Origin: Gemmiger_A avium
GTDB taxonomy: Bacteria; Bacillota; Clostridia; Oscillospirales; Ruminococcaceae
Direction of reading: 5' to 3'
Assembly: GCA_019114585.1 (NCBI GenBank)
Contig: DXFE01000117.1
Span: 1-64,000, forward strand
DNA: 64,000 nucleotides
Shown: positions 40,616 to 49,752 of the stretch, in pieces
Numbering within the stretch: the stretch's first letter is position 1
Layout: the number at the start of each line of letters is the position of its first letter
Notes under the pieces: generated by a model
Database searches by the model: none
Seen by the model: the letters and a program-made list of their open reading frames with translations, nothing else
Told to the model about the DNA's origin: nothing
Made by a program: the position numbers and the translations under genes

Positions 40616-41428
40616 ATGAGCAAAAAGCAGAAAGCCCCCAAAAAGGTCAAGGAGCCGCCCCGTCCGGAGCGCACCGAGTCCGGCGGGCTGGACTATTCGG
40701 TCTACTACATGAAGCCCGCCGAAAGGCTGGGCTATATCCTGCTGGCCGCGGCGGGGCTGTTCGCGCTGGGGTATATCTTTTACCGGTCGGCGATCCTGGC
40801 GGGGCTGCTGGCGCTGCTGTCCCTGAAATACCCGGCCATCCGCACCAAGCAGATCATCGCGGCCCGCCGCCGCAAGCTGACGCTGCAGTTCAAGGATATG
40901 CTGTACAGCCTGTCCTCGGCGCTGGGGGCGGGCTGCTCGGTGGAAAAGGCCATGGCGGTGGCCCTGGAGGATATGGAGCGCCAGTACGTGGACCCGCGCA
41001 CCCACATCATCCAGGAGCTGGAGCTGATCGTCTCCAAGCTGAGCATGAACCAGAACATCGAGGACCTGCTGATCGATCTGTCCGAGCGGTCGGGCATCGA
41101 CGACATCCGCACCTTTGCCAATATCTTTGAGATTTCCAAGCGCACCGGCGGCAACCTGATCCAGATCATCCGGCAGACCTCCGACGTGATCAGCCAGAAG
41201 ATCGAGACCAAGCAGGAGATCGACACCCTGCTGGCGGAAAAGAAGATGGAGCAGAAGGTGCTGACCGTCATGCCCATCCTGCTGATGCTGCTGCTGACCC
41301 AGACCACCGGCGACTTTATGGCGCCGCTGTTCCACAACCCCGCGGGCGTGCTGGTGTCCACCATCGCGCTGGCTTTGATCGGGGTGGGCTACCTGTGGGG
41401 CCTGAAACTCACCGACATCACCATTTAA
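40616..41428 (+). CDS. tadB: Tad pilus membrane platform protein TadB-like
   Basis: This 270-residue type II secretion F-domain protein has membrane helices near residues 36-70 and at the C-terminus (VLTVMPILLMLLLTQTT and following). The cytoplasmic F domain contains LQFKDMLYSLSSALGAGCSV, NIFEISKRTGGNLIQIIRQT and EIDTLLAEKKMEQKVL. The start is one base after the tadA stop. It pairs with TadC to couple ATPase motion to pilus growth. Confidence 0.92.
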   Translation: MSKKQKAPKKVKEPPRPERTESGGLDYSVYYMKPAERLGYILLAAAGLFALGYIFYRSAILAGLLALLSLKYPAIRTKQIIAARRRKLTLQFKDMLYSLSSALGAGCSVEKAMAVALEDMERQYVDPRTHIIQELELIVSKLSMNQNIEDLLIDLSERSGIDDIRTFANIFEISKRTGGNLIQIIRQTSDVISQKIETKQEIDTLLAEKKMEQKVLTVMPILLMLLLTQTTGDFMAPLFHNPAGVLVSTIALALIGVGYLWGLKLTDITI

Positions 41429-41441
41429 GGAGGAACGCGGT

Positions 41442-42311
41442 ATGGAAAGCCTGATCTACATCCCCTTTCTGGTGGTGATGGTGGTGTTCGCCCTGCTCTA
41501 CCTGAAAGGCAAAACCAAATACGCCGCCTTCGTGTCGGCGCTGGATAAGGAGACCTTCGGCCTGCGGGACTTTTTCCCGGTGGGCTTCATGGCCATGGAG
41601 CTCAGCGGCTACAAGTACGCCTCCAACCTGGACCGCACCCTGCGCCGCCAGCTGGCCGAGCTGTATACCGCCGAGTACCAGGAGTTCTACCTGCGGGTGA
41701 TCTGGGCCCAGGCGGTGACCAACGCGCTGATCGGCCTGCTCATGGGCACTTTGTTCTTTGCCGCCATGGGGGGCGACCCCCTGATGCTGGTGGTGGGCGC
41801 GGCGCTGGGCGGCGTGCTGGCCTGGGCGGCCTTTTCCGATGTGAAGAACCGGGTGGAAAAGCGCCATCTGCTGGTGGCGGTGGACCTGCCCGATCTGACC
41901 AACCAGATCATCATCCTCTCCGGCGCGGGGCTTACCATCCGGGCGGCCCTGCTCAAGATCAGCGCCGAGATGCCCGCCTCCGGCCCGCTGTACCAGGCCC
42001 TGGCCAAAACCACCGAAAAGATGGAGCACGGCGCCACCGATGAGGAGGCGCTGGACCAGCTGACGGTGGCCTGCAACATGCCCCAGGTGCGGCGGTTCGT
42101 GTCGGTGATTTTGCAGAACATGCACCGGGGCGGCGCGGACGTGCTGGTCGCCTTGCAGGACATCGGCAAGGAGCTGTGGGAGGCCCGCAAGGCGGCCGCC
42201 CGGCAGATCGCCGAAGAAACATCCACCAAGCTGCTGTTCCCCATGATGCTGATGCTGATCGCCGTCATCCTGCTGGTGGCGGCGCCGGCGGTCATGGGGA
42301 TGGCGATATAA
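41442..42311 (+). CDS. tadC: Tad pilus membrane platform protein TadC-like
   Basis: This 289-residue second F-domain protein has an N-terminal helix, a central helix pair (residues 88-130) and the F domain DLPDLTNQIIILSGAGLTIR. Then come MEHGATDEEALDQL and QIAEETSTKLLFPMMLMLIA leading into the last helix. GGAGGAACGCGGT precedes the ATG. It is a typical TadC partner of TadB. Confidence 0.92.
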   Translation: MESLIYIPFLVVMVVFALLYLKGKTKYAAFVSALDKETFGLRDFFPVGFMAMELSGYKYASNLDRTLRRQLAELYTAEYQEFYLRVIWAQAVTNALIGLLMGTLFFAAMGGDPLMLVVGAALGGVLAWAAFSDVKNRVEKRHLLVAVDLPDLTNQIIILSGAGLTIRAALLKISAEMPASGPLYQALAKTTEKMEHGATDEEALDQLTVACNMPQVRRFVSVILQNMHRGGADVLVALQDIGKELWEARKAAARQIAEETSTKLLFPMMLMLIAVILLVAAPAVMGMAI

Positions 42312-42361
42312 CCGTCCCGCCCCGCGCGGGGCCACGACCAGAGGAAAGGAGGAAACCACCC

Positions 42362-42550
42362 ATGAAAGAGATGCTTCGCCGTTTCTGGCAGGAGGAGGAA
42401 GGCATGGGCACCGTGGAGATCGTGATCATCATCGGCATCCTGGTGGCCGTGGCCCTGATCTTCCGCAAAGCGCTGCTGGGCTTTGTTCAGGATCTGATGG
42501 ACAAGTTCTTCGACACCGGCAATGTGCCGGGCGTGACCGATCCCGCCTGA
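42362..42550 (+). CDS. flp: Flp-family (type IVb) pilin
   Basis: This 62-residue pilin has a short leader and the type IVb prepilin cleavage region EEEGMGTVEIVIIIGILVAV, with cleavage expected after the Gly and Glu five residues downstream. A single hydrophobic helix and a short tail follow. It should be the major subunit of the Tad/Flp pilus, processed by one of the two prepilin peptidases in the operon. AAAGGAGG precedes the ATG. A GC-rich hairpin without a T-run follows the gene and may raise its mRNA stability. Confidence 0.93.
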   Translation: MKEMLRRFWQEEEGMGTVEIVIIIGILVAVALIFRKALLGFVQDLMDKFFDTGNVPGVTDPA

Positions 42551-42567
42551 TCCGCACACAGCACCCC

Positions 42568-42590
42568 GGGGCGGGCCGCCGGCCCGCCCC
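42568..42590 (+). other. Intercistronic hairpin after the pilin gene
   Basis: GGGGCGGGCC / GGCCCGCCCC with a 3-base loop and no T-run. Probably an RNA-stabilising or partial-termination element that favours high pilin expression relative to the genes downstream. Confidence 0.5.
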
Positions 42591-42621
42591 TTACCAAGAT
42601 TTTCAGCAAGGAGGCAACCCC

Positions 42622-43236
42622 ATGAAAAAACGCGGCCGCTGCCAAGGCTCCATGACGGTGGAGATGGCCATTCTGTTCCCGGTGATCTTCTTCACCATTC
42701 TGGGGATGCTGTACCTTTGTATCATAAAATACCAGAACATCGCCGCGGGCACCGCCGCCATGCGGGCCGCGGCCCGGGGCGCTGCCTGCTGGGACAAGCT
42801 GGGCGGCGACGGGGCCTGGGATTTCCAGACCCTGGAGGGCGAGGAGAGCGGCGGCGGCCTGCTGGTGGCCGCCAACTACTCCGACCACGACCCCTACCGC
42901 TATATTCTGGACACCAAGTCGGAAAAGCGGCTGGCCAATATCCAGGCCTATGCCCGCTGGCTGGTGGAGGGCAATCCCTCGGTCATGGGGGAGGACGCCG
43001 GCTCCAAGGAACCGGTGGTGACCAAAACCGGCAACATCCTGCAGAAATACGTCACCGTTTCCATCACCAAGCGGTACACCAATCCGTTTGAAGATGTGAT
43101 GGCCCAGGTGGGCCTGTCGGCGCCGGACGAGGCGGTCATCACCGCCAGCGCCCCGCTGAACACCCCCGCCGAATTCATCCGCAACGCGTCCTTTATCTAC
43201 GATCTGGTCAAGGGCGACGGCTACAAGGGGGGCTGA
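42622..43236 (+). CDS. TadE-like pseudopilin
   Basis: This 204-residue protein has the TadE-type N-terminus GSMTVEMAILFPVIFFTILG, a single membrane helix, and an extracellular region without recognised motifs. TadE-like pseudopilins are cleaved by prepilin peptidase and help initiate or anchor Tad pili. It follows the pilin hairpin behind AAGGAGG and is 3 bp from the next gene. Confidence 0.85.
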   Translation: MKKRGRCQGSMTVEMAILFPVIFFTILGMLYLCIIKYQNIAAGTAAMRAAARGAACWDKLGGDGAWDFQTLEGEESGGGLLVAANYSDHDPYRYILDTKSEKRLANIQAYARWLVEGNPSVMGEDAGSKEPVVTKTGNILQKYVTVSITKRYTNPFEDVMAQVGLSAPDEAVITASAPLNTPAEFIRNASFIYDLVKGDGYKGG

Positions 43237-43239
43237 CCG

Positions 43240-46125
43240 ATGCACCGCCGATGGAAAAAGCGTCTGACCGGCGCCATCAGCATCTTTCTCACCATCATTT
43301 TTGTCTCCAACTATGCCCTGATCGGCCTTCTGGTGGACAGCGGCCGCCTGCGCATGGCCCGTGCCGTGGCCGAGGGCGCACTGGACAACGCCGGTGCCTC
43401 GGTGCTGTCCTACTACAACCGGATGCTCTACGACCTGTACGGGCTGTTCGCCACCGACTCGCTGACCGAGGAGGACATCACCCGGCTGCTGGGCGACTAC
43501 GCGGAAAAGACCCTGGGCACCGTGCCGGTGGAGGAAAGCGCCCTCACCAGCCTGGTGGACGCGGTCACCAGCGCGGTTGGCGGCCTGACCGGCGAGGACG
43601 GGGAGGAACTGCCCACCTTTGACCTGTACAGCTTTGACGCCGAGGTCACCCTGGTGGACGGGGCCAGCCATACCCTGGCCAACACCGAGGCGGTGGAGGC
43701 CCAGATCATCGACCACATGAAATACCGGGCGCCGGAAAACCTGTTCAACGCCGCCACCAGCGGCGACAGCTTCCTGGGCAAACTGCAGGGGCTGTTTGAT
43801 CTGACCGAGCGCATGAGCGTCACCAAGGACAAGCTGGAACTGACCGGGGGCAAGGAAGCCCTGTTCCGCAGCGCGTCCGACATGATCACCAAGATCGGCA
43901 ACTTCAACGCCAACGTGGCCGCCTTTGCGGCCAATCCCGCCGACCCCTACCAGTACCTGCGGGAGCTGGATGAACGGTTCACCGAGATCGGCAACGAGTA
44001 CGAGATCGAACCGGAGGAGACCCCCGCCCAGACGACGGAGGGCGATGCCTCTTCCACCCAGACATCGGAGAGCGAGCCCTCCGTCACCCAGGAAAACGGC
44101 GGCAGCAAGCGGGATGAGCAGATCGAAGCCGCCCGCGCCCAGTACGAGGAGGCCGCCGGCCATACCGGCGACGCCTACGCCTCGCTGTACAGCCAGGCGC
44201 TGAGCCTGTACCAGCAGGCCAACACCCTGCGGGACGAGACCACCACGCTGGTGGCCAACTACGAAAGCTACATCAGCCAGCTGCAGGCCAAGCTGGACGA
44301 GGACCCGGACAACGAGAACTACAAGACCGTCTACCTGCCGGAGATCGAGCAGGCCCAGGCCACCTGCGGCGAGATGCTCAAGAACATCGACCTGGTGCTG
44401 ATGACCCGGCCCTATCTGAGCGACCTGGCCGGCAGCGCCGGGGAGATGGACAGCGCCTTCACCGACCTGAGCGCCCAGGTGATCGACTACCGGCTGTACG
44501 GCGAGGCAAGCGGCGAAAGCCAGGTCTCCGCCAGCCTGGTCACCACCGTGGAGGGCTCCATGGGCCCCTACGGGGAAGCGATGAACACGCTGCTCAGTGA
44601 GCTGGGCACCACCAAGGCCACCCTGGCGGACATGGCGTCCAGCTTCCGCCAGCCGGAGCAGCCCAAAATCCAAACCGAGGTATCCGCCGACGGGAACAAG
44701 GCCAGCCAGAACGCCGAAAAGGACACCAAGAAAGAGGATCTGCGCAGCCTGAACGCCGACGATCTGGCCGTTCCCTTCGAGACTACCGGCGAGCCCAACT
44801 GGAACGGTGTGATCTCCGGCTCGATGGACACCGAGAACACCAGCGCCATCCTTTCCGCCGGGCTGGATCTGATCGAAAAGATCGGCCAGGTGCTGGAGGG
44901 CGCGCGGGACAGCCTGTACATCAACGAGTACGCCATCGCCTACTTCCCCAACTATGTGCAGCACTACAACGCGGCGGACTCCGACCTGGCCAAGGACGCG
45001 GACAACGCCTATCTGATCGACGACAGCAAGTATTTTGCCCCCTATAACGCCAGCCAGGCGGAGCTGGAATACATCCTCACCGGCAATGCCAACGCCACCG
45101 CCAGCGTGGCCACCATCTCGGCCCAGCTGCTGGGTATCCGGATGGCGCTGAACACCGCCGCCATCTTTACCGATTCCGCCAAGGTGGCCCAGGCCAACGC
45201 CCTGGCCGCCGCCATCTCCGGGCCCCTGGCCCCGCTGGTATCGGCGGGCCTGCTGATCGCCTGGGCCCTGGCCGAGTCCGCCCTGGACGTGGCCGACCTG
45301 CTCAAGGGCGAGGACGTGCAGCTCTTCAAACAGGGGGCCGACTGGAAGATCTCGGCGGAGGGCCTGGTCAAGGAAGCGGTCAGCGAAGCCGCCGAGTACG
45401 TCTCCGGCGAGGTGGCCGACGCGGTCAACAGCGCCATCTCCGACGCCGCCGCTTCGGTGGAACAGGCCGCCAACCAGGCGGTCTACAAGGCCTACCAGGC
45501 CATCCAGTCCGGCGCGCAGGACGCGGTCAGCACCGCCGGCTCCACCCTGACCGACTGGGCCGGCCAGCTGGGCGGCCAGGTACCGGGGGTGGACGCGGGC
45601 ACCGTGAGCAGCGCGCTGAACAGCGGGCTGGGCGCGGCGGAATCCGCGGCCATCGGCCTGCTGGACAACGCCAAGGACCAGGCGCTGGTCAAGGTGAACC
45701 AGGCGGTGCGCAACGTGAGCACTACCCTGCAGGACAAGGTCAGCACCCTCACCGGCGAGGCCGCGGAAAAGGCCGCTGAGGCGCTGTCCAACGGGCTGAA
45801 CAAGATCCTTCCCAGCGGCCAGGTGGTCAACACCGGTTCCAACACCGGCAGCTTTGACGTGACCCTGAACTACATGGACTATATGCGCATCTTCCTGCTG
45901 TTCGCGGGCAACACCACCAAGGTACAGCGGATCCAGCAGCTGATCCAGGCCAACCTGCGCTACGGCGGCCAGAGCGAGTTCTCCATGGCCGGGTCCTATG
46001 TGTCGGTGGCCAGCAAGCTGGACGGCTCCACCCGTTTCCTGTTCATGAGCGCGGCGTTCCTGCCCATGTCCATGAAGCGGGACGGCCGGATGAACTTTAC
46101 CGTATACAGCCGGATGGGCTATTAA
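43240..46125 (+). CDS. DUF5702-type TadG-like surface protein
   Basis: This 961-residue protein has one N-terminal membrane helix in a TadG-like setting (LTGAISIFLTIIFVSNYALI, DSGRLRMARAVAEGALDNAG). A long extracellular part is rich in Ala, Asp and Ser. A Gln/Thr/Ser-rich disordered stretch lies near residues 258-290, and there are coiled-coil and amphipathic repeats (for example GEVADAVNSAISDAAASVEQ). It fits DUF5702, found in Firmicutes Tad loci. It probably forms a large minor component or tip of the pilus or anchors it to the wall. Function has not been demonstrated. Confidence 0.8.
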   Translation: MHRRWKKRLTGAISIFLTIIFVSNYALIGLLVDSGRLRMARAVAEGALDNAGASVLSYYNRMLYDLYGLFATDSLTEEDITRLLGDYAEKTLGTVPVEESALTSLVDAVTSAVGGLTGEDGEELPTFDLYSFDAEVTLVDGASHTLANTEAVEAQIIDHMKYRAPENLFNAATSGDSFLGKLQGLFDLTERMSVTKDKLELTGGKEALFRSASDMITKIGNFNANVAAFAANPADPYQYLRELDERFTEIGNEYEIEPEETPAQTTEGDASSTQTSESEPSVTQENGGSKRDEQIEAARAQYEEAAGHTGDAYASLYSQALSLYQQANTLRDETTTLVANYESYISQLQAKLDEDPDNENYKTVYLPEIEQAQATCGEMLKNIDLVLMTRPYLSDLAGSAGEMDSAFTDLSAQVIDYRLYGEASGESQVSASLVTTVEGSMGPYGEAMNTLLSELGTTKATLADMASSFRQPEQPKIQTEVSADGNKASQNAEKDTKKEDLRSLNADDLAVPFETTGEPNWNGVISGSMDTENTSAILSAGLDLIEKIGQVLEGARDSLYINEYAIAYFPNYVQHYNAADSDLAKDADNAYLIDDSKYFAPYNASQAELEYILTGNANATASVATISAQLLGIRMALNTAAIFTDSAKVAQANALAAAISGPLAPLVSAGLLIAWALAESALDVADLLKGEDVQLFKQGADWKISAEGLVKEAVSEAAEYVSGEVADAVNSAISDAAASVEQAANQAVYKAYQAIQSGAQDAVSTAGSTLTDWAGQLGGQVPGVDAGTVSSALNSGLGAAESAAIGLLDNAKDQALVKVNQAVRNVSTTLQDKVSTLTGEAAEKAAEALSNGLNKILPSGQVVNTGSNTGSFDVTLNYMDYMRIFLLFAGNTTKVQRIQQLIQANLRYGGQSEFSMAGSYVSVASKLDGSTRFLFMSAAFLPMSMKRDGRMNFTVYSRMGY

Positions 46126-46137
46126 AGGAGGGGTACG

Positions 46138-46833
46138 ATGGGCAAGAAAAAGGGCGCGATGACGGTGGAAGCCGCCATCGTGCTGCCGCTGTACATCCTG
46201 CTTCTGACCTTTCTGGTCAACTTTCTCAACATCTACTACCTGCACACGGTGGTGCAGCACGGGCTGAACAGCGCCGCCTCCACCCTGGCCCAGTACTGCT
46301 ACGCGGTAGACCTGACCCTGGGGGTGGAAAACCTCTCCCTGCAGGAGGAGACCAGCGCCAAAGCCCAGCAGCTGGGGGACGCGATCAACAACTTCTACGA
46401 CGCCTCCACCGACGCGCTGACCCTGTTCAACGACGGCATCTCCCTGGACAATCTGGGCAAGCTGCTGGACAGCGGCAAGACCTTCATCAATGCCTCCTCC
46501 AACCTGGTCAGCAAGGTGCAGGGGGTAACCGGGGAGGACGTGGCCAACCTGGTGCTCACCGGCATGGTGGAGACCGGCGGCGGCATGCTGGTGGAAGCCA
46601 TGGTGGACGACTACCTGGACCAGATGAAGATCAACCGGGATCTGCTGGGCGGGGATATCCAGTACGGGCTGTACATCACGTCGGACGGCCGGTATGACCT
46701 GATCCTGACCGCCGCCTACCAGTACAACGACCCGCTGTTTGCCCTGTTCACGCCGGGCTTTGCCATCCGCCAGCAGGCGGTGGTGCATCCCTGGATCGGC
46801 GGCACCACCCCCGGCCTGCGGGGCGGCGGCTGA
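46138..46833 (+). CDS. Second TadE-like pseudopilin
   Basis: This 231-residue protein begins GAMTVEAAIVLPLYILLLTF, the prepilin-type cleavage and helix pattern of TadE/TadF proteins. It continues with an Ala/Leu-rich helical domain and a beta-rich end (VQYGLYITSDGRYDLIL-like). AAAGGAGG precedes the ATG. Together with the first TadE-like protein and the DUF5702 protein it makes up the minor-pilin set. Confidence 0.82.
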   Translation: MGKKKGAMTVEAAIVLPLYILLLTFLVNFLNIYYLHTVVQHGLNSAASTLAQYCYAVDLTLGVENLSLQEETSAKAQQLGDAINNFYDASTDALTLFNDGISLDNLGKLLDSGKTFINASSNLVSKVQGVTGEDVANLVLTGMVETGGGMLVEAMVDDYLDQMKINRDLLGGDIQYGLYITSDGRYDLILTAAYQYNDPLFALFTPGFAIRQQAVVHPWIGGTTPGLRGGG

Positions 46834-46857
46834 TCCTTTCCACAAGAGGTGTTTTGT

Positions 46858-47475
46858 TTGTTAGACTATGGTTTGGGCGCTTTGTGCGGCGCGGTGCTGG
46901 GCTTCGGCGCGGCGTTTTTCGCCCAGGGCGGCCTTTTGGACCGGCGGCTGTTTCTGCGCCTTTGCCGGATGCCGGGCCGCTGGCACCGCCAGCGGTGGCT
47001 GCTGGCCGGGCTGGGGGCGCTGCTGGGGGTGTACATCGTCTGGGTGCAGGAGGGCTTCGGCCGCGGCGCGGCGGGGCTGCTTCTGCTCACCGGGCTGCTG
47101 CTGTCCGCCTCGGTCACCGACCTGCGCCGCCGCCAGATCCATACCGACTGCCTGGCCGTCTACGCGGTGCTGCTGTTTGTCTGGCAGTGCACCGGCGGGC
47201 TGTGGAGCCTGCTCAACGGCGCGCTGGGCGCGGCGCTGGGGCTGGCGGCGCTGGGGATTCCCCGGCTTGTGCGCCCGGCGGCGGTGGGCGGCGGCGACGT
47301 GCTGCTGCTGGCCGTCTGCGGCCTGGCCGCCGGATTCCCCGGCGTGGTGTATCTGATGTTCCGGGGAATGGTGGTGCTGGCCCTGGTGGGCGTGGTGCAG
47401 CTGGCGCTGCGCCGGGCCGACCGGAAAAGCACCCTGCCCCTGGCCCCCTTTCTTCTGCTGGGCGCGCTGGTGTAA
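46858..47475 (+). CDS. A24-family prepilin peptidase (first)
   Basis: This 205-residue membrane peptidase has about six helices and the two catalytic aspartate motifs of the family, SVTDLRRRQI and VGGGDVLLL. It would cut the leaders of Flp and TadE-like prepilins. The start is taken as TTG at 46858, eight bases after AGAGG; a GTG at 46849 lies inside that ribosome site and is less likely. A second A24 peptidase ends the operon. Confidence 0.82.
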   Translation: MLDYGLGALCGAVLGFGAAFFAQGGLLDRRLFLRLCRMPGRWHRQRWLLAGLGALLGVYIVWVQEGFGRGAAGLLLLTGLLLSASVTDLRRRQIHTDCLAVYAVLLFVWQCTGGLWSLLNGALGAALGLAALGIPRLVRPAAVGGGDVLLLAVCGLAAGFPGVVYLMFRGMVVLALVGVVQLALRRADRKSTLPLAPFLLLGALV

Positions 47476-47509
47476 GCCGCCCCTTATCCCATGAACGGAG
47501 GAGATCCCC

Positions 47510-48976
47510 ATGAAAGCCAACATCCGCAAGATCGAGTACATGGTGGTGCAGCCCCACACCTATCTGGTGGCCGAGCTGGAACCCGGGGCCCGCACGGTGG
47601 GCTTCTGCCTGGAAATGGCCGAGCGGTGCCGTATCCCGGGCCTGCTGCCGCTGCACCGGCAGATGGTGGACGGCGGGGTGCGCCTGTGCTACGACATCAC
47701 CGGCAAGAAGCGGCTGGCCGACCTGGCCGCCGAGATGAGCCTGTCCGAGGACGGGGTTCTGCGGCTGGTGCGCAACCTGCTGGAGGGCCTGGCGGGCCTG
47801 CCGGAATACTTCCTGCGCACCACCCAGTGCCTGCTGGAGGAGGACTACACCTACGCCGACAGCACCCTGGCGGTGTACCTGCCCCTGGCCCCCATGGAGG
47901 ATGACCCCGCCGACGGGGACGCGCTGCTGCGGGATTACCTGATCCGGCTGCTGGGCAGCTGCACCAGCGCCGGGCGCACCGGCCCCCGCCTGAACGAGCT
48001 GGCCGCCTGCCTGATCCGGCCGGACTTCTCGGTGCCCGGCCTGCTGGACAAGGTACGGGCGCTGTCCGCCGGGCAGACCCCGGCCCAGCCGGCCGCCCCC
48101 GCCTGGCAGGCCGCCCCGGTCACCGCCCAGCCCCGGCCCGACCCGGCCCCCGTGCCTCCGGTGACCCCCGCACCCCAGCCGGCGGCCCCGGCCCCCGTGC
48201 CGGAAACCCCGGACAAGAAAAAGAACGCCCTGGGCGGGCTGTTCGGCCATAAGGAAAAGGCGGAAAAGCCGGCCCCCGCGCCGGTGATCCCGGGCTTTGC
48301 CGTGCCCGGCATGGCCGCCCCGGCCCCAAAGCCCAAGGAGGAAAAAGCGGCCCCGGCCTTTGCGGTACCGGGCGGCGCGGGCAAGCCCTTCGCGGTGCCC
48401 GGCGCGCCCGCCCCGGCCCAGCCGGCGGCCCCGGAAAAGAAGAAAGGCGGCCTTGGCGGCCTGTTCGGCCACAAGGAAAAGCCCGCCAAAACCCCGGTGG
48501 TGGAGATGAACAAGGAGCGGCACATGGGCGGCCAGGACCGTATCCCGCCGGCCGCGCCGGTGCCCCCTGCCCCGGCCCCGGCGGCACAGCCGGTGCAGCC
48601 CCAGCCCGCCGCCTGGCAGGGCACCACCCTGCTGCAGCAGACCAAACCCGGCGGCGGCGCCACCGTGCTGATGGGGGCCCAGGCCGCGGGCGCGCCCGCG
48701 CTGACCCTGACCGGCGCGGGCCAGGCCGTGCGGGTGGACCGGTTCCCCTTTACGGTGGGCCGGTACGAGTGCGATATGCTGCTGGACGCCCCCACCGTAT
48801 CCAAAAAGCATCTGAGCCTGCTGCACCAGAACGGTATGTTCTATGTGCAGGATGAAAATTCCAGCAACTACACCTATCTGGACGGGCAGATCATCCCGCC
48901 CTATACCCCGGTTCCGCTGCCCGCGTCCTGTGAGCTGCGGCTGGGCAGCGTGGTGCTGCTGGTGAAGGCGGAATGA
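47510..48976 (+). CDS. FHA-domain protein with DUF6382-like N-terminus
   Basis: This 488-residue protein has three parts. Residues 1-185 match what is recalled as DUF6382 (VVQPHTYLVAELEPG, RLCYDITGKKRLADL). A long Pro/Ala linker (190-380) contains two copies of a GGLFGHKEK motif. The C-terminal FHA domain (395-488) has VGRYECDMLLD, TVSKKHLSL and ENSSNYTYLDG, i.e. the phosphothreonine-binding Arg, Ser and Asn. FHA domains read protein phosphorylation; with the PP2C phosphatase encoded next, it suggests phospho-control of pilus assembly. No kinase gene is nearby. Confidence 0.85.
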   Translation: MKANIRKIEYMVVQPHTYLVAELEPGARTVGFCLEMAERCRIPGLLPLHRQMVDGGVRLCYDITGKKRLADLAAEMSLSEDGVLRLVRNLLEGLAGLPEYFLRTTQCLLEEDYTYADSTLAVYLPLAPMEDDPADGDALLRDYLIRLLGSCTSAGRTGPRLNELAACLIRPDFSVPGLLDKVRALSAGQTPAQPAAPAWQAAPVTAQPRPDPAPVPPVTPAPQPAAPAPVPETPDKKKNALGGLFGHKEKAEKPAPAPVIPGFAVPGMAAPAPKPKEEKAAPAFAVPGGAGKPFAVPGAPAPAQPAAPEKKKGGLGGLFGHKEKPAKTPVVEMNKERHMGGQDRIPPAAPVPPAPAPAAQPVQPQPAAWQGTTLLQQTKPGGGATVLMGAQAAGAPALTLTGAGQAVRVDRFPFTVGRYECDMLLDAPTVSKKHLSLLHQNGMFYVQDENSSNYTYLDGQIIPPYTPVPLPASCELRLGSVVLLVKAE

Positions 48977-49749
48977 ACAGGATCGTCCGGTACGATACCG
49001 GCTATGTGACCCATCCCGGCAACTGCCGCACCGTAAACCAGGACAACCTGCTGCTGCGCCGCGGCGCGGTGGACGGGCAGGATTTTCTGCTGCTGGCGGT
49101 GGCCGACGGCATGGGCGGCATGGCCCGGGGCGAGGAGGCCAGCGGCTGCGCCGTGGCCCTGCTGGACAGTTGGTGGAACACCGAGCTGCCCGCCCTGCTG
49201 AGCGCCGGCGGCCCCGACTGGCCCGGGCTGGAAAACAGCCTGGCGGTGGCCATCGAGCGGATCAACACCGCCGTGCGCCAGGCCGTCACCGACAAGGGGG
49301 AGCCCGGCGGCACCACCCTGGTGCTGGCCTTTGTGTACGGGGCGGATTACCGGCTGCTGCACGTGGGGGACAGTCGGGCCTATCTGCTGGGCGCGGGCGC
49401 GCCCCGGCCCCTGACCCGGGACCACACCTGGTGCGCCCATGAGATCGCCCAGGGCCGCCTGACCCCCGCCCAGGCGGCGGTGCATCCCATGCGGCATATG
49501 CTCACCAGCACGCTGGGGGTGCGCCCGTCCTACGAGCTGGACCTGGCCCGGGGGCAGCTTGGCCCCGGCAGCGCCCTGCTGCTGTGTTCCGACGGCTTTT
49601 ACCAGGAGGCCGAGGCCGCCCTGGCGTCCTGCGACCTGACCCGCCCCGCCCAGACGGTGCTGGACGGCCTGCTGGCCGGTGCGCTGCGGGGCGAAGCGGC
49701 GGACAACCTGACCGCCCTGCTGGTGCGCCCATTCCCTGCCCGGAGGTAA
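48973..49749 (+). CDS. PP2C-type serine/threonine phosphatase
   Basis: This 258-residue phosphatase has the PP2C metal motifs NQDNLLL, AVADGMGGMARGEEAS, LVLAFVYGADYRLLHVGDSR and near the end LCSDGFYQEA and ADNLTALLV. It removes phosphate from Ser/Thr residues with two metal ions. It overlaps the FHA gene by four bases (ATGA), indicating equal production, and the FHA protein is a likely partner or reader of the same phosphosite. Confidence 0.93.
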   Translation: MNRIVRYDTGYVTHPGNCRTVNQDNLLLRRGAVDGQDFLLLAVADGMGGMARGEEASGCAVALLDSWWNTELPALLSAGGPDWPGLENSLAVAIERINTAVRQAVTDKGEPGGTTLVLAFVYGADYRLLHVGDSRAYLLGAGAPRPLTRDHTWCAHEIAQGRLTPAQAAVHPMRHMLTSTLGVRPSYELDLARGQLGPGSALLLCSDGFYQEAEAALASCDLTRPAQTVLDGLLAGALRGEAADNLTALLVRPFPARR

Positions 49750-49752
49750 CCC

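Noticed and set aside
42487..46845. A 1452-codon open frame on the minus strand opposite the pilus genes
   Set aside because: It is a by-product of high GC at third codon positions. Its Gly/His/Gln/Val-rich translation has no recognisable domain, and it runs antisense to four clear pilus genes.
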